Source: Rhodospirillum sp047263945 (GTDB lineage: Bacteria; Pseudomonadota; Alphaproteobacteria; Rhodospirillales; Rhodospirillaceae). From it: a stretch of 64,000 nucleotides of DNA. A program made the translations under genes and the position numbers. This document shows positions 1-8,240 of the stretch, piece by piece (the stretch's first letter is position 1; every line of letters starts with the position of its first letter). The notes beneath the pieces were generated by a model. It searched no databases. It was not told the origin of the DNA and saw nothing but the letters and a program-made list of their open reading frames with translations. The DNA lies in NCBI RefSeq assembly GCF_047263945.1, contig NZ_JBLAVB010000014.1, positions 32,407-96,406 on the forward strand, written 5' to 3'.

Positions 1-1227
1 GGCGGCAAGCTGGCAAAGCGGGACATGGTGAGGATCAAATCCGACATTGAAGCCATCGCTTTGGCCAAAATTCCCGGGCTGTTCCTATGCGACGCCAATT
101 TCGGCCTGCTGAAGGAAGACGAGGAGGTCGCCGCCATGGTGATCGACGCCTTTCGCCGCCACGGCTATCCGCGCGAATTTAACGTCAACTGGGCGAAGAA
201 CAATGCCGCGCGGGTAGGGCAAATCGTCCGGGATATTCTCGCTGCAGGGATTCATACCGTTATTAATGTGCCCCTGCAAAGCAACAGCCGCGCCGCGCTC
301 GACCTAGCAGGGCGCGGGGTCATTGGGCGCGAGAGCATGCTGGCGGAATGTCGAGCCATGATGGACGAGGGGCACCATCTGACAGCCGAATTGATCTTCG
401 GTCTGCCGGGAGAATCCCTTGCCGCCTTCATGGATAATTACGACGACCTCTACGCGACGTTCCCGGCCATGCGGATTCATCCCCTGTGGATCCTGCCCAA
501 TACCGACTTTGACCGCAATCGGGTAGAATTGGGAATCAGGACCATCAGCCCCGATCCACTATCCGATTACGAAGCCGTAATCGCCCACGCCCAAATGACT
601 CCGGCCGAAACCCGCAACGGCTTGGCCCTCCTGCTGGGCCATTCGATCCTGAATCTGCTGGGCGCCGGGCGCTCGGCGCTACGGGCGCTGGTGCGGTGGA
701 ACGGGGCCAGCCCGGCAGCCACTGTTGCCGCCTTGGAGGGGTATTTAGCCACCAGCCCGCACCCGCTGGCTGAGGAATTGACGGGACTGTATACCCGGCT
801 GCGGCGGAGCTGTTATTTCGAGCGCAGCCTACGTGATTGCAAACGGGAAATACTCTATCGCAACCGTGACGACACGGCCGCCTTGATCAAAGGCTTCTTC
901 GCATCGTTGCAGGCCCCGGCGACCGTGCTCGATGCGGTGCAAACACTGGTCGAGTTCGACTGCATGCTGCTTCCGCGCAGTGACCTCGGCGGCGAAGGTT
1001 TCGCTGATGAGCATCGGATGTTTCCATTCAGGGTCATCGATATAGCCGATTGCCTAGCCCGCCAAACGGACGCTCCCCTACCGGACGAACAGCCAGTGGA
1101 GGTCAGCGTTCGGCACAAGCGTGGCCTCGCGACATTGCGCGGCAGCAACTGCGACCTCACCGGCGCCTGGAACGGCAAGGTGGTAGACTGGCGGCCCATG
1201 GCCGAAGGACGGATATGCGCATCCTGA
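1..1227 (+). CDS. Radical SAM protein, C-terminal part (5' end outside window)
   Basis: The frame is open from base 1, so the N-terminal region with the CxxxCxxC iron-sulfur motif lies upstream and is not seen. The visible part starts with GGKLAKRD, then LFLCDANFG and a later ELIFGLPGES segment, typical of the TIM-barrel half of radical SAM proteins, especially those with an N-terminal B12-binding domain. The last 150 residues match nothing I recognise. The 3' end overlaps the next gene by 13 bases, so the two are translationally coupled. Substrate is unknown. The neighbours (PurD-like ligase, two ThrRS-type proteins, tRNA-like gene) suggest a dedicated biosynthetic locus. The radical SAM assignment is fairly sure; the B12 subclass is inference. 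Confidence 0.75.
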   Translation, partial: GGKLAKRDMVRIKSDIEAIALAKIPGLFLCDANFGLLKEDEEVAAMVIDAFRRHGYPREFNVNWAKNNAARVGQIVRDILAAGIHTVINVPLQSNSRAALDLAGRGVIGRESMLAECRAMMDEGHHLTAELIFGLPGESLAAFMDNYDDLYATFPAMRIHPLWILPNTDFDRNRVELGIRTISPDPLSDYEAVIAHAQMTPAETRNGLALLLGHSILNLLGAGRSALRALVRWNGASPAATVAALEGYLATSPHPLAEELTGLYTRLRRSCYFERSLRDCKREILYRNRDDTAALIKGFFASLQAPATVLDAVQTLVEFDCMLLPRSDLGGEGFADEHRMFPFRVIDIADCLARQTDAPLPDEQPVEVSVRHKRGLATLRGSNCDLTGAWNGKVVDWRPMAEGRICAS

Positions 1228-2543
1228 TCTTCGGCGACGGTTGCGCCCGCGACCACGCGACGTTCCGGCGACTGCGCTCAGAGGGACACGACGCGCGCTT
1301 TGCTCTAGTCGGCCCCAATGCCATTCTCGCCAAGGAGGCGGGCGTGCACCGGGTGGCGGGTGCCGCCGACGCGGTAACTCTGGCTCGGCACCTCGCCGTC
1401 GACCTTGCCGTCGTGCTGGGTCCGGGTCATATCCTCGCGGGAGCAGTGGATGCCTTCCAGGCCGCTGGCGTCCCCTGCTTCGGCCCCACGGCCGCCATGG
1501 CAGCCGTGGAGGCCAGCAAAGCTGTGGGAAAGGACGTCATGCGACAGGCAGGGATCGTCACCCCCGAGAGCCATCTGTTCGACCACCTGGAGGCAGCGGA
1601 GGAGTTCCTCTGTCGTGTTTGGCGGGAGAATGCCCGCTGGGTGATCAAGGCTGAGACATTCCTGGCCAATGCTGCTTGGCGAACGGTGGTGCCGGTGAAC
1701 CTGGACGCGGCGCGCGCGGCCCTACACTATCTCCTGCGCGACGGCCCGGCCTCGGATCGAACGAACAGGGTAATGCTGGAGCGCCGGGTGGTCGGCGAGG
1801 AGCTGTCCCTGCATGTCCTGAGCGATGGCAGGGACTATCGTCTTCTGCCCCCTGTGTGCGATTATAAGCGCCTCGATGAGGGCGATACCGGACCGAACAC
1901 CCATGGCATGGGCGCGGTCGCATCGACCCATGTCGACGCCTGGCGTCTGCTGGATGGGCTTTCCACGGCGGTGGTCGAACCAACGCTTGATATATTGGTC
2001 CGCAGAGGGCACGGCTTTACCGGAGTGCTTTACATTGGTTTGATCCGCACCGAATCCGGCTACCAAACTCTGGAATTTAATGCCCGTCCGGGTAATCCCG
2101 AATGGCTTGCCCTGCTGGGGCTATTGCGCTCGCCGCTTGGCGAGGTCATGGAAGCGGTGGCGACGGGGCGGCTGAGGGAAACGCCGATGGCTTGGCATAC
2201 CGACCAAGTTGGCATGGGGCTGTTTGCGGTCGCCGGGGACTATCCCTTTGCCGCGCCGGACCAGCGAACACCTTTGTCCCTGGCAAACGACACGGCTCTT
2301 CTGGGCGAGGACGTCCATGCGGCGATGGACGGTAGCCTACTGGCCGGTAGCAACCGTGTGGTCGCCGCCCTGGCACGAGGGCCGGACGTGGAGGCTGCCC
2401 GGGCCGCATGTCTTCAAACCTTGGGCTCTGCGGTTTTCGACGGGGCAAAAATCCGCAGGGATATTGGCGTTGGCGGACTGCTGGGCACTGGAGCAATCCA
2501 CACCGCCATCCAGGTTAAAACCTTGAAGGATAGGCGGATATAA
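1215..2543 (+). CDS. PurD-like ATP-grasp ligase (phosphoribosylamine-glycine ligase paralogue)
   Basis: About 442 residues from the ATG at 1215, inside the end of the radical SAM gene. The start MRILIFGDGCARDHA resembles the PurD N-domain. The ATP-grasp core is clear: CDYKRLDEGDTGPNTHGMGA is the PurD signature with changes (PurD usually has QDHKR), and LEFNARPGNPE replaces the usual EFNARFGDPE. PurD joins 5-phosphoribosylamine and glycine in purine synthesis. The altered signatures and the setting beside a radical SAM enzyme and ThrRS paralogues argue for a specialised ligase forming an amide with another amine or amino acid, rather than the housekeeping enzyme. The acceptor cannot be read from the sequence. 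Confidence 0.8.
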   Translation: MRILIFGDGCARDHATFRRLRSEGHDARFALVGPNAILAKEAGVHRVAGAADAVTLARHLAVDLAVVLGPGHILAGAVDAFQAAGVPCFGPTAAMAAVEASKAVGKDVMRQAGIVTPESHLFDHLEAAEEFLCRVWRENARWVIKAETFLANAAWRTVVPVNLDAARAALHYLLRDGPASDRTNRVMLERRVVGEELSLHVLSDGRDYRLLPPVCDYKRLDEGDTGPNTHGMGAVASTHVDAWRLLDGLSTAVVEPTLDILVRRGHGFTGVLYIGLIRTESGYQTLEFNARPGNPEWLALLGLLRSPLGEVMEAVATGRLRETPMAWHTDQVGMGLFAVAGDYPFAAPDQRTPLSLANDTALLGEDVHAAMDGSLLAGSNRVVAALARGPDVEAARAACLQTLGSAVFDGAKIRRDIGVGGLLGTGAIHTAIQVKTLKDRRI

Positions 2544-2588
2544 GTTAGGTCTTCGTTATCGTGAAACATCAGACAGCGCAGGAATATT

Positions 2589-4442
2589 ATGTGTGAATGC
2601 GAATCTCCAAACATCCAGACTGCCCGCCACTCTTGCGCTCATTTGATGGCTGCGGCTATCCAGACTCTCTGGCCCGGTGCCAAGTTCGGTGTTGGACCGG
2701 CCACCAAAAATGGCTTTTTCTACGACGTGTTGTTCCCCGAGCCGATTGGTCAGGATGACTTGCAGAAAATCGAAGCTAGAATGCGCGAGCTGCGCAAGAA
2801 GAAGCTTTCATTCGAACGCTCCGAGGTTGAGATTGATCACGCGATCTCGCTAATGGATAGTATAGGGCAGAACTTCAAGGTTGAGTTGTTGAATCTGCTC
2901 AAGGAGAAGGGCTCAACCGCCGTCGCCAAGGAGACAGGTGACGACGACTTGGTTGCGGAAAATGTCAACGTTGTCAGTCTGTACAAGCTGGGCGATTTCG
3001 TCGACCTGTGTCGCGGCCCGCATATTCACCGGACAGACCACATCGGCGCCTTTAAGTTGACCCAACTTGCAGGCGCCTATTGGCGTGGCAATGAGCGCAA
3101 TCCGCAATTACAGCGTATCTATGGCCTGTGTTTTGACACCAAAGAGGAATTAACTCAAGAGCTGTGGCGCCTTGAGCAGGCGAAACTGCGCGATCACCGG
3201 CGCCTGGGCAAAGATCTGCAATTGTTCACCTTTTCGCAAGATGTCGGCAGCGGCCTGCCTATCTGGCTGCCCAAGGGTACAGTCCTTCGCGACGAACTGA
3301 CCCGGCTGGCCCGCGAGGAGGAGCGCCGCGAGGGCTATCAGCGCGTGATCACACCGATCATCACTAAGGAGCAACTGTACTATCGGTCAGGCCATCTGCC
3401 CTATTACAAGGAAGACATGTATCAACCCATGGATATCGATGGGGAGAAGTTCTACCTCCGGCCCATGAACTGCCCCCATCATCATCAGGTATTTCTGTCG
3501 CATCCACGTTCATACCGTGACCTCCCCTTACGAATTGCCGAATATGGTGATGTCTATCGTTATGAAGCGTCCGGAGCCCTCTCCGGCCTGATGCGTACCC
3601 GTGGCTTCTGCCAGAACGATGCGCACATTTACTGCCGTGAGGACCAGGCCAAAGATGAATTCGTCCGCGTGATGCGCTTGCATGCCCGCTACTACGACCT
3701 GATGGGCATAAAGGAATACTATATGAGGCTGTCGTTGCCGGACCTCAGCAAGCTGGAAAAATACGTCAACGAACCGGAAAAGTGGCTGGCTGCCTTGGCC
3801 ATCATCCGTGAGGCAATGAATGAAACCGGCCTGCCCTATGTGGAGGTCGAAGGTGAGGCGGCGTTCTACGGTCCCAAGATTGACTTCATGATCAAGAGCG
3901 TCATCGGCACCGAATACGCTATCTCTACCAACCAGCTGGATTTCCTTGCCACCGAACGCTTCGACCTAACTTACACGGGCGAGGACGGCCAGCCACACAG
4001 CGTCTACGTCATCCACCGCGCACCGCTGGGCAGCCACGAGCGCTTTACAGCCTTTCTAATTGAACATTACGCCGGGGCGTTCCCCACTTGGCTGGCCCCC
4101 AACCAACTGCGGGTGATCCCCATTTCGGACCGCCACCTGGATTACGCCCGCAAGGTCGTGGAGTTCTTCTTTAGCGCCGACGTGGAAACGGCCACCGGAG
4201 GATTGCGAATCGATGTCGATGATGGCGCTGAGCGTATGCAGAAGAAGATCCGCAACGCCCAGATAGAGAAGATTCCCTATATCCTGGTGGTGGGCGACCG
4301 GGAAGCAGAGGACGGCACCGCAGCGGTACGGTTGCGTAATGGTGTCGACCTCGGCACCATGAGCCTGGACGCTATCATTGAGCGCATCCGTAAGGAAGTG
4401 GTCTCGCGCCAGGATATTGTTGTCGAGCAGTCAACCCCATAG
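2589..4442 (+). CDS. Threonyl-tRNA synthetase paralogue lacking the TGS domain
   Basis: 617 residues. The protein begins almost directly in the editing domain: HSCAHL gives the HxxxH motif and VDLCRGPH the Cys/His pair, so editing residues are kept. The catalytic domain has motif 1 (LPKGTVLRDELTRL), zinc ligands in MNCPHHH, NDAHIYC and VIHRAPLGS, motif 2 (GDVYRYE...RTRGF) and motif 3 (GSHERF), then an anticodon-binding domain (PISDRHLDYARK...ILVVGDRE). Standard ThrRS has an N-terminal TGS domain of about 60 residues, absent here. MNCPHH and GSHERF differ from the usual MNCPGH and GSMERF. It probably charges Thr onto a tRNA, perhaps the tRNA-Thr-like RNA encoded at 5855-5930. It could instead be a self-resistance copy; the divergence and neighbours favour a dedicated role. 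Confidence 0.88.
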   Translation: MCECESPNIQTARHSCAHLMAAAIQTLWPGAKFGVGPATKNGFFYDVLFPEPIGQDDLQKIEARMRELRKKKLSFERSEVEIDHAISLMDSIGQNFKVELLNLLKEKGSTAVAKETGDDDLVAENVNVVSLYKLGDFVDLCRGPHIHRTDHIGAFKLTQLAGAYWRGNERNPQLQRIYGLCFDTKEELTQELWRLEQAKLRDHRRLGKDLQLFTFSQDVGSGLPIWLPKGTVLRDELTRLAREEERREGYQRVITPIITKEQLYYRSGHLPYYKEDMYQPMDIDGEKFYLRPMNCPHHHQVFLSHPRSYRDLPLRIAEYGDVYRYEASGALSGLMRTRGFCQNDAHIYCREDQAKDEFVRVMRLHARYYDLMGIKEYYMRLSLPDLSKLEKYVNEPEKWLAALAIIREAMNETGLPYVEVEGEAAFYGPKIDFMIKSVIGTEYAISTNQLDFLATERFDLTYTGEDGQPHSVYVIHRAPLGSHERFTAFLIEHYAGAFPTWLAPNQLRVIPISDRHLDYARKVVEFFFSADVETATGGLRIDVDDGAERMQKKIRNAQIEKIPYILVVGDREAEDGTAAVRLRNGVDLGTMSLDAIIERIRKEVVSRQDIVVEQSTP

Positions 4443-4463
4443 CGGCGATAGGAGGGCCTTCGG

Positions 4464-5870
4464 GTGCGCGATATCCAGGAAGCCTTCCTCTTGGACTCCT
4501 CTGGCCGCGAGGTATGGCGTGGCCCTTATCATGAGCGGCTGTCCTGCCTGGATACGGCTAGGCTGGAGCCGGATCGGGGAGGGGATGCGTTGCGAGCCTT
4601 GGTCGGCGCCCCCAGGCGCGCCTCCGGCCAGCCATGGGTCCGCGCCTCTCAAGTAGCTGAGATGGCCGAACGGCTGAACCTCGTGACCTTCGTCGGGAGT
4701 GCAGATGGCTTTCCCACGATGTTGCCTGCTGGCACAGTGCTAGCGCGTGCTGTACTGGCTGGCAACCGCAACCATTTGCGGGAGTTGGGCGCAGTCGGCA
4801 TCGACTTTCCAGCCATCTTCGACAGCGCTCCCGACGACATGCGGTCATTAGTGGCGAGTTACGAAGCCAATCACCGCATGTTTCGCCTTGACGAGGCCGG
4901 GCATGACCTTCGTCTGTCCTATGCCGCCGACCCCGGCCTCTTCTCTTGGCTACGCGGTAGTCGCATCGAGCGCCAAGCCTTGCCCTACACTATCGTCAGC
5001 GATGTCGAGGTGATGCGGCGATTTCGAAAGGGCGAACTCGGATCGTTGGCCAAGGTACGGCAGTATCATCTACCCGATATTCACTCGCTGGTATCGCTGG
5101 AAAATGCTGCCGAATTCCTTATTCATGCTACCCGCCTCGCCGCCGAGCAGCTATCGTGGTGGGCAGGCGAGTCGTGGGTCCAGTTCATCGATATCACTAA
5201 AGCCCTGTTGGAGCGCGAACCCGCCCTGCCGAAACTGCTCGCCACAGTTGCCGGGCGGCCCACCATGGTCAATGTTCTTGCTGATCAGCCCCTCTATTAC
5301 GGAATGCGGACGGGCTTGATGCCCGATGCGGGCACCGGGGTTCTTTTGCTTTATAACTTTCAGTGGGATGAGGACAACCCCCGCCGATTTTGCATCGACC
5401 TTGACGACAACAGCCAACTGCTGGTTCTGCATGCGAATGTCGCTGCCGCCTCTGGAATACTGTGTCTAGCCCTGGGCCGTGCCCTAGCTGGTCTGGCACC
5501 GCCCGTTCTGCCGATTGAGATTGCTCCGGAGCAGATAGTTATTCTTGCGTTGACGGACTTTCACCTTTCGGCGGCACGTGGTCACGCCAATCGCCTTCGC
5601 CGCCTTGGTCTGAGAATTGCTGTAGAACTCGCTGATAAAGGGTTGAGCAATGCAATCGCTGGCTTGAAATCGCGCTGGCAACCATGGTTCGCAGTCGTCG
5701 GTGACAATGAGGCGCAGGCATCGTCGTTAATGTTTCAACCTACATGGGAGAGAACGGCGTTGTCAGAGGCCGAATTTATGGCCCGATTTGGCGAACGCAT
5801 CGCCCGCTGCCGTATCGACGATTATTTAGCTATACGCCCCCCCCCTTTTGTCGTTGGAGCCGGGTCATAG
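4464..5870 (+). CDS. ThrRS-like pseudo-synthetase without editing domain
   Basis: 468 residues from a GTG start with a perfect AGGAGG at 4451-4456. It can be aligned by eye with the upstream ThrRS: GFPTMLPAGTVL matches motif 1, LPYTIVSDVEVMRRFRKGE matches the motif 2 region, LPDIHSLV matches QNDAHIYC, and EIAPEQIVILALTDFHLSAARGHA matches the anticodon-binding domain. The zinc cysteine segment (MNCP) is replaced by SYAADPG, and the motif 3 Arg segment (ERF) by SGIL, so canonical adenylation looks lost. The editing domain is absent. Pseudo-synthetases of this kind (HisZ, PoxA/EpmA, AsnA-like) do regulatory or transfer jobs; here a tRNA-binding partner or aminoacyl transferase is possible. It follows the ThrRS by 21 bases and overlaps the convergent tRNA-like gene at its 3' end. 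Confidence 0.75.
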   Translation: MRDIQEAFLLDSSGREVWRGPYHERLSCLDTARLEPDRGGDALRALVGAPRRASGQPWVRASQVAEMAERLNLVTFVGSADGFPTMLPAGTVLARAVLAGNRNHLRELGAVGIDFPAIFDSAPDDMRSLVASYEANHRMFRLDEAGHDLRLSYAADPGLFSWLRGSRIERQALPYTIVSDVEVMRRFRKGELGSLAKVRQYHLPDIHSLVSLENAAEFLIHATRLAAEQLSWWAGESWVQFIDITKALLEREPALPKLLATVAGRPTMVNVLADQPLYYGMRTGLMPDAGTGVLLLYNFQWDEDNPRRFCIDLDDNSQLLVLHANVAAASGILCLALGRALAGLAPPVLPIEIAPEQIVILALTDFHLSAARGHANRLRRLGLRIAVELADKGLSNAIAGLKSRWQPWFAVVGDNEAQASSLMFQPTWERTALSEAEFMARFGERIARCRIDDYLAIRPPPFVVGAGS

Positions 5871-5930
5871 GGATCGAACCATAGATCTCCTGACAACGTT
5901 TCAGGCGCTTTACCATTAAGCTAACCCGGC
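5855..5930 (-). tRNA. tRNA-Thr(CGT)-like RNA with defective anticodon loop and T-arm
   Basis: Read on the minus strand it is 76 nt including encoded CCA. The acceptor stem GCCGGGT/ACCCGGC has 7 of 7 pairs, the D-stem GCTT/AAGC 4 of 4 with GG in the loop, and the anticodon stem CCTGA/TCAGG 5 of 5. The anticodon loop is AACGTTG, so 34-36 read CGT (Thr), but position 33 is A instead of U and 37 is a pyrimidine. The T-loop is TTCGATC, but the T-stem is TATGG/CCTAT with only two pairs plus an extra G. Known E. coli ThrRS identity elements (G1-C72, C2-G71, G35, U36) are present. It therefore looks chargeable but not suited to translation. A decaying pseudogene is the alternative. A TATAAT box lies 6 bases upstream. 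Confidence 0.7.
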
Positions 5931-5936
5931 GAACTT

Positions 5937-5942
5937 ATTATA
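5937..5942 (-). promoter_or_regulatory. Consensus -10 box of the tRNA-Thr-like gene
   Basis: The minus strand reads TATAAT here, followed by AAGTTC and then G1 of the tRNA-like sequence. This spacing would start transcription at or next to the mature 5' end, giving a nearly leaderless tRNA precursor. No convincing -35 element is visible at 16-18 bases upstream. A perfect -10 argues that the tRNA-like gene is expressed. Confidence 0.5.
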
Positions 5943-6047
5943 CAGTATTGCGGATGCTAGGCATAGGCTTGGTATGCGTTCACTTCGCTGATAGAGCTGA
6001 TATGGTTTGGCTGATTGGACTGCCTTGGGTTTGGAGTTTTCCGGCCT

Positions 6048-6232
6048 TTACCCCGGTGAGGGGCTGATGACGCCATCCGGATTTTGCAGTGATATCGGAA
6101 CATTGTATTCGATGGCCCCGTAGCACCGCTGCTCATCATAGCGTCTACGCCAAGTCTCCAATTTTTCCCAAGCGTCGTCAAGTCTGAGGAACCAATGGGT
6201 GCTCAGGTACTCAGCTCGAGCTATGGCCGAAA
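6048..6232 (-). pseudogene. IS3-family transposase OrfB, C-terminal fragment
   Basis: The minus-strand frame reads EYLSTHWFLRLDDAWEKLETWRRRYDEQR and ends SPSPG before a TAA at 6048. This is the C-terminal end of an IS3-family (IS407-type) DDE transposase. The preceding part of the same protein lies at 7044-7200, on the other side of an IS256 remnant, so the IS3 copy was split by that insertion. Confidence 0.75.
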
Positions 6233-7043
6233 CTGGGTGACGGGTTGAGAAGGGGGTGGCGTATCGTGGAGGTGTTCAACGCCTTCCCACATCTCCAATG
6301 AAGGAGTGATACGCCATAACAGACGATACAGTTGTGGATCTGCGCTAACCAGGGGAAACCGATGACCCTCTGACGGAAATCCTGCGCACCGGGGCACGCC
6401 AGCTTTTGGCGCAAGCCGTGGAAGCGGAGGTTGCGGCTCTGCTTGCTGAACATACCCATCTGAAGACGGAGGATGGACGTCAGCGGCTTGTGCGTCGCGG
6501 GCATGCCGAGCGCGAGATCGGTGCCCGTCATCAGCGCTGCTGGGTGCACAAGACGGCCAATATTCTGAACAAACTTCCGAAATCCAGATAGAAAGCGGCC
6601 AAGGACGACTTGCACGCCATCTGGATGGCCGACGGTCGCGCCGAAGCCGAGAAGGCCATGGATACATTTGCGGCCAAATATGAAGCCAAGTACCCTCAGG
6701 CCGCCGCCTGTTTGACCAAAAACAGGACCGCATTGCTGGCGTTCTATGATTTCCCAGCAGAACACTGGGTGCACATCAGAACCTCCAATCCCATCGAGAG
6801 CATATTCGCCACAGTCAGGCACCGGACCGTGTGTAGCAAGGGGTGCCTGTCACACAAGACCGCCCTGGCCATGGTTTTCAAGCTGATCATGGCCGCGAGC
6901 AAGTCCTGGCGCCGCTTGAAAGGGAACAACCAGTTGCCTAAGGTCATCGAAGGTGTCAGGTTCCGAGACGGGATCCAGGTGCCTGAAAACGAAACAACCG
7001 CCGCCGCCTGATCATGCCCGCCTCCCAAAATCGGCCATAGCTC
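6218..7043. mobile_element. Degenerate IS256-family element inserted in an IS3 copy
   Basis: Inverted ends GAGCTATGGCCGA (from 6218) and TCGGCCATAGCTC (to 7043) bound the element. Flanks carry a near-duplicate TCAGCTCGA (6211-6219) and TCAGCCCGA (7046-7054), consistent with an old 8-9 bp target duplication. At about 0.8 kb it is shorter than a normal IS256 relative (about 1.3 kb) because of an internal deletion in the transposase. Confidence 0.7.
6316..7011 (+). pseudogene. IS256-family transposase remnant (stops and internal deletion)
   Basis: One frame from an ATA (in place of ATG) at 6316 to the stop before 7012 encodes IS256 transposase pieces: LTEILRTGARQLLAQAVEAE, HQRCWVHKTANILNKLPKS and FYDFPAEHWVHIRTSNPIES. 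A TAA interrupts the frame near 6346 and a TAG at 6589-6591. Between REIGA and RHQRCW the catalytic core is missing, joined in frame by deletion. It cannot make an active transposase. Confidence 0.85.
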
Positions 7044-7200
7044 TTTCAGCCCGAAAGCGCTCGTTAAACACCTCAATGAAGGCGTTATTCGTTGGCTTGC
7101 TGGGGGGGCCAGGGTGACGTCATAGGCATAGGCCCATAGGTCCAAGTCCCGGGAGATGAACTCTGCACCCGTCCAACCGCCCTCCCTGGTCGCTGTAAAA
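7044..7200 (-). pseudogene. IS3-family transposase OrfB fragment upstream of the IS256 insertion
   Basis: The minus strand encodes AEFISRDLDLWAYAYDVTL and then, after a one-base frameshift in a G/C run, SKPTNNAFIEVFNERFRAE. This is the EFIS...AFIE...NxRFRAE region of IS3 OrfB. It belongs to the same broken copy as the fragment at 6048-6232. Confidence 0.75.
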
Positions 7201-7228
7201 TGACCGATGACGCTCATTCCTCTGCAGT

Positions 7229-7525
7229 ATGACGCCTTCCGGGCGTCGTCGTTGGACGGCGGATGTCAAACGTCGACTGGTCGACGAGGTGGGGGAGAGC
7301 GGGCCGTCGGTCTCGGCGGTCGCCCAACGCCATGGGGTCCATCCCAGTGTTCTTGATCGTTGGTATCGGGCCGTTGGTCCAGCGGGGAAGAAAGCCGCTT
7401 CCGATCCAACACTGGTTCCAGTCCGCGTTGTGGAGCCCTCACCGCCAGATACCGCACCGTCCCAGCCTTCCATTGAGACGCGGTCGCCTTCGGTGATCGA
7501 AATCCATTTGGCTAACGGGTCCTAG
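7229..7525 (+). pseudogene. IS66-family accessory protein TnpA (OrfA) remnant
   Basis: The frame starts MTPSGRRRWTADVKRRLVDEV and contains the helix-turn-helix region SVSAVAQRHGVHPSVLDRWYR of IS66 OrfA proteins, then IEIHLANG, the usual end of this family. A TAG interrupts it, after which VMVPEDIPPDRLWDLL continues in the same frame. The rest of IS66 (TnpB and most of TnpC) is deleted before the TnpC tail at 7595. Confidence 0.75.
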
Positions 7526-7594
7526 GTGATGGTTCCCGAGGATATCCCTCCCGATCGGCTGTGGGACCTGCTCTCGGCGGTGGGCGGGCGATGA

Positions 7595-8230
7595 TCTCCG
7601 TGGGCATACCTCCGCGACGAGAGGCCCCATGGCGGCCCGGCGCCGCCTGCGGTGCTCTACCGCTACACGCCCGACCGGAAAGGAGAGCACCCCCAGGGCG
7701 AATTGAAAGCGTTTCGGGGATGCCTCCACGCCGACGGCTACCCCGGTTTCAACACGCTGTATGACGTGAACGGAGAGGGAAACGCTCCTGTCCGGGAAGT
7801 CGCCTGCTGGGCCCATGTCCGGCGCAAGATCCACGACGTCCATGTGGCCACGTCCGCGCCCCTTGCCCGCGATGCCCTGGACCGGATCGGTCAACTGTTC
7901 GACGTGGAGCGGGCCGTCATGGGCCAGCCGCCGGATATCCGACGCGCCGCCCGCCAGGAAAAAAGCCGACCGCTGCTCGAAGACTTGCGCGTCTTCTTCG
8001 AGACCTCCCTGCGCCGCCTGCCTGGCAAGGGGAAACTGGCCGAGGCCATGCGCTATGCCCTGAACCACTGGGAGGCCCTGATCCGCTACGCCGAGAATGG
8101 CCGATGCGAGATCAGCAACAACGCCGCCGAAAGGGCCATCCGGCCCCTGACCCTGGGCCGCAAGAACTGGCTCTTTGCTGGATCCGACGCGGGGGGACAC
8201 CGCGCCGCTGCCCTCAATCAAACCGAGTAG
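7595..8230 (+). pseudogene. IS66-family transposase TnpC, C-terminal portion
   Basis: The open frame after a TGA at 7592 reads WAYLRDERPHGG, then VLYRYTPDRKGEHP, CWAHVRRKIHDVH, ISNNAAERAIRPLTLGRKNWLFAGSDAGG, all diagnostic of the IS66 DDE transposase. The N-terminal half is missing. The end is replaced by HRAAALNQTE, so the normal C-terminus has been cut by a later rearrangement. Confidence 0.85.
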
Positions 8231-8240
8231 GCCTCGTCAA

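Noticed and set aside
5855..5930. Ordinary elongator tRNA-Thr
   Set aside because: U33 is absent, position 37 is a pyrimidine and the T-stem has only two pairs; it is called tRNA-Thr-like.
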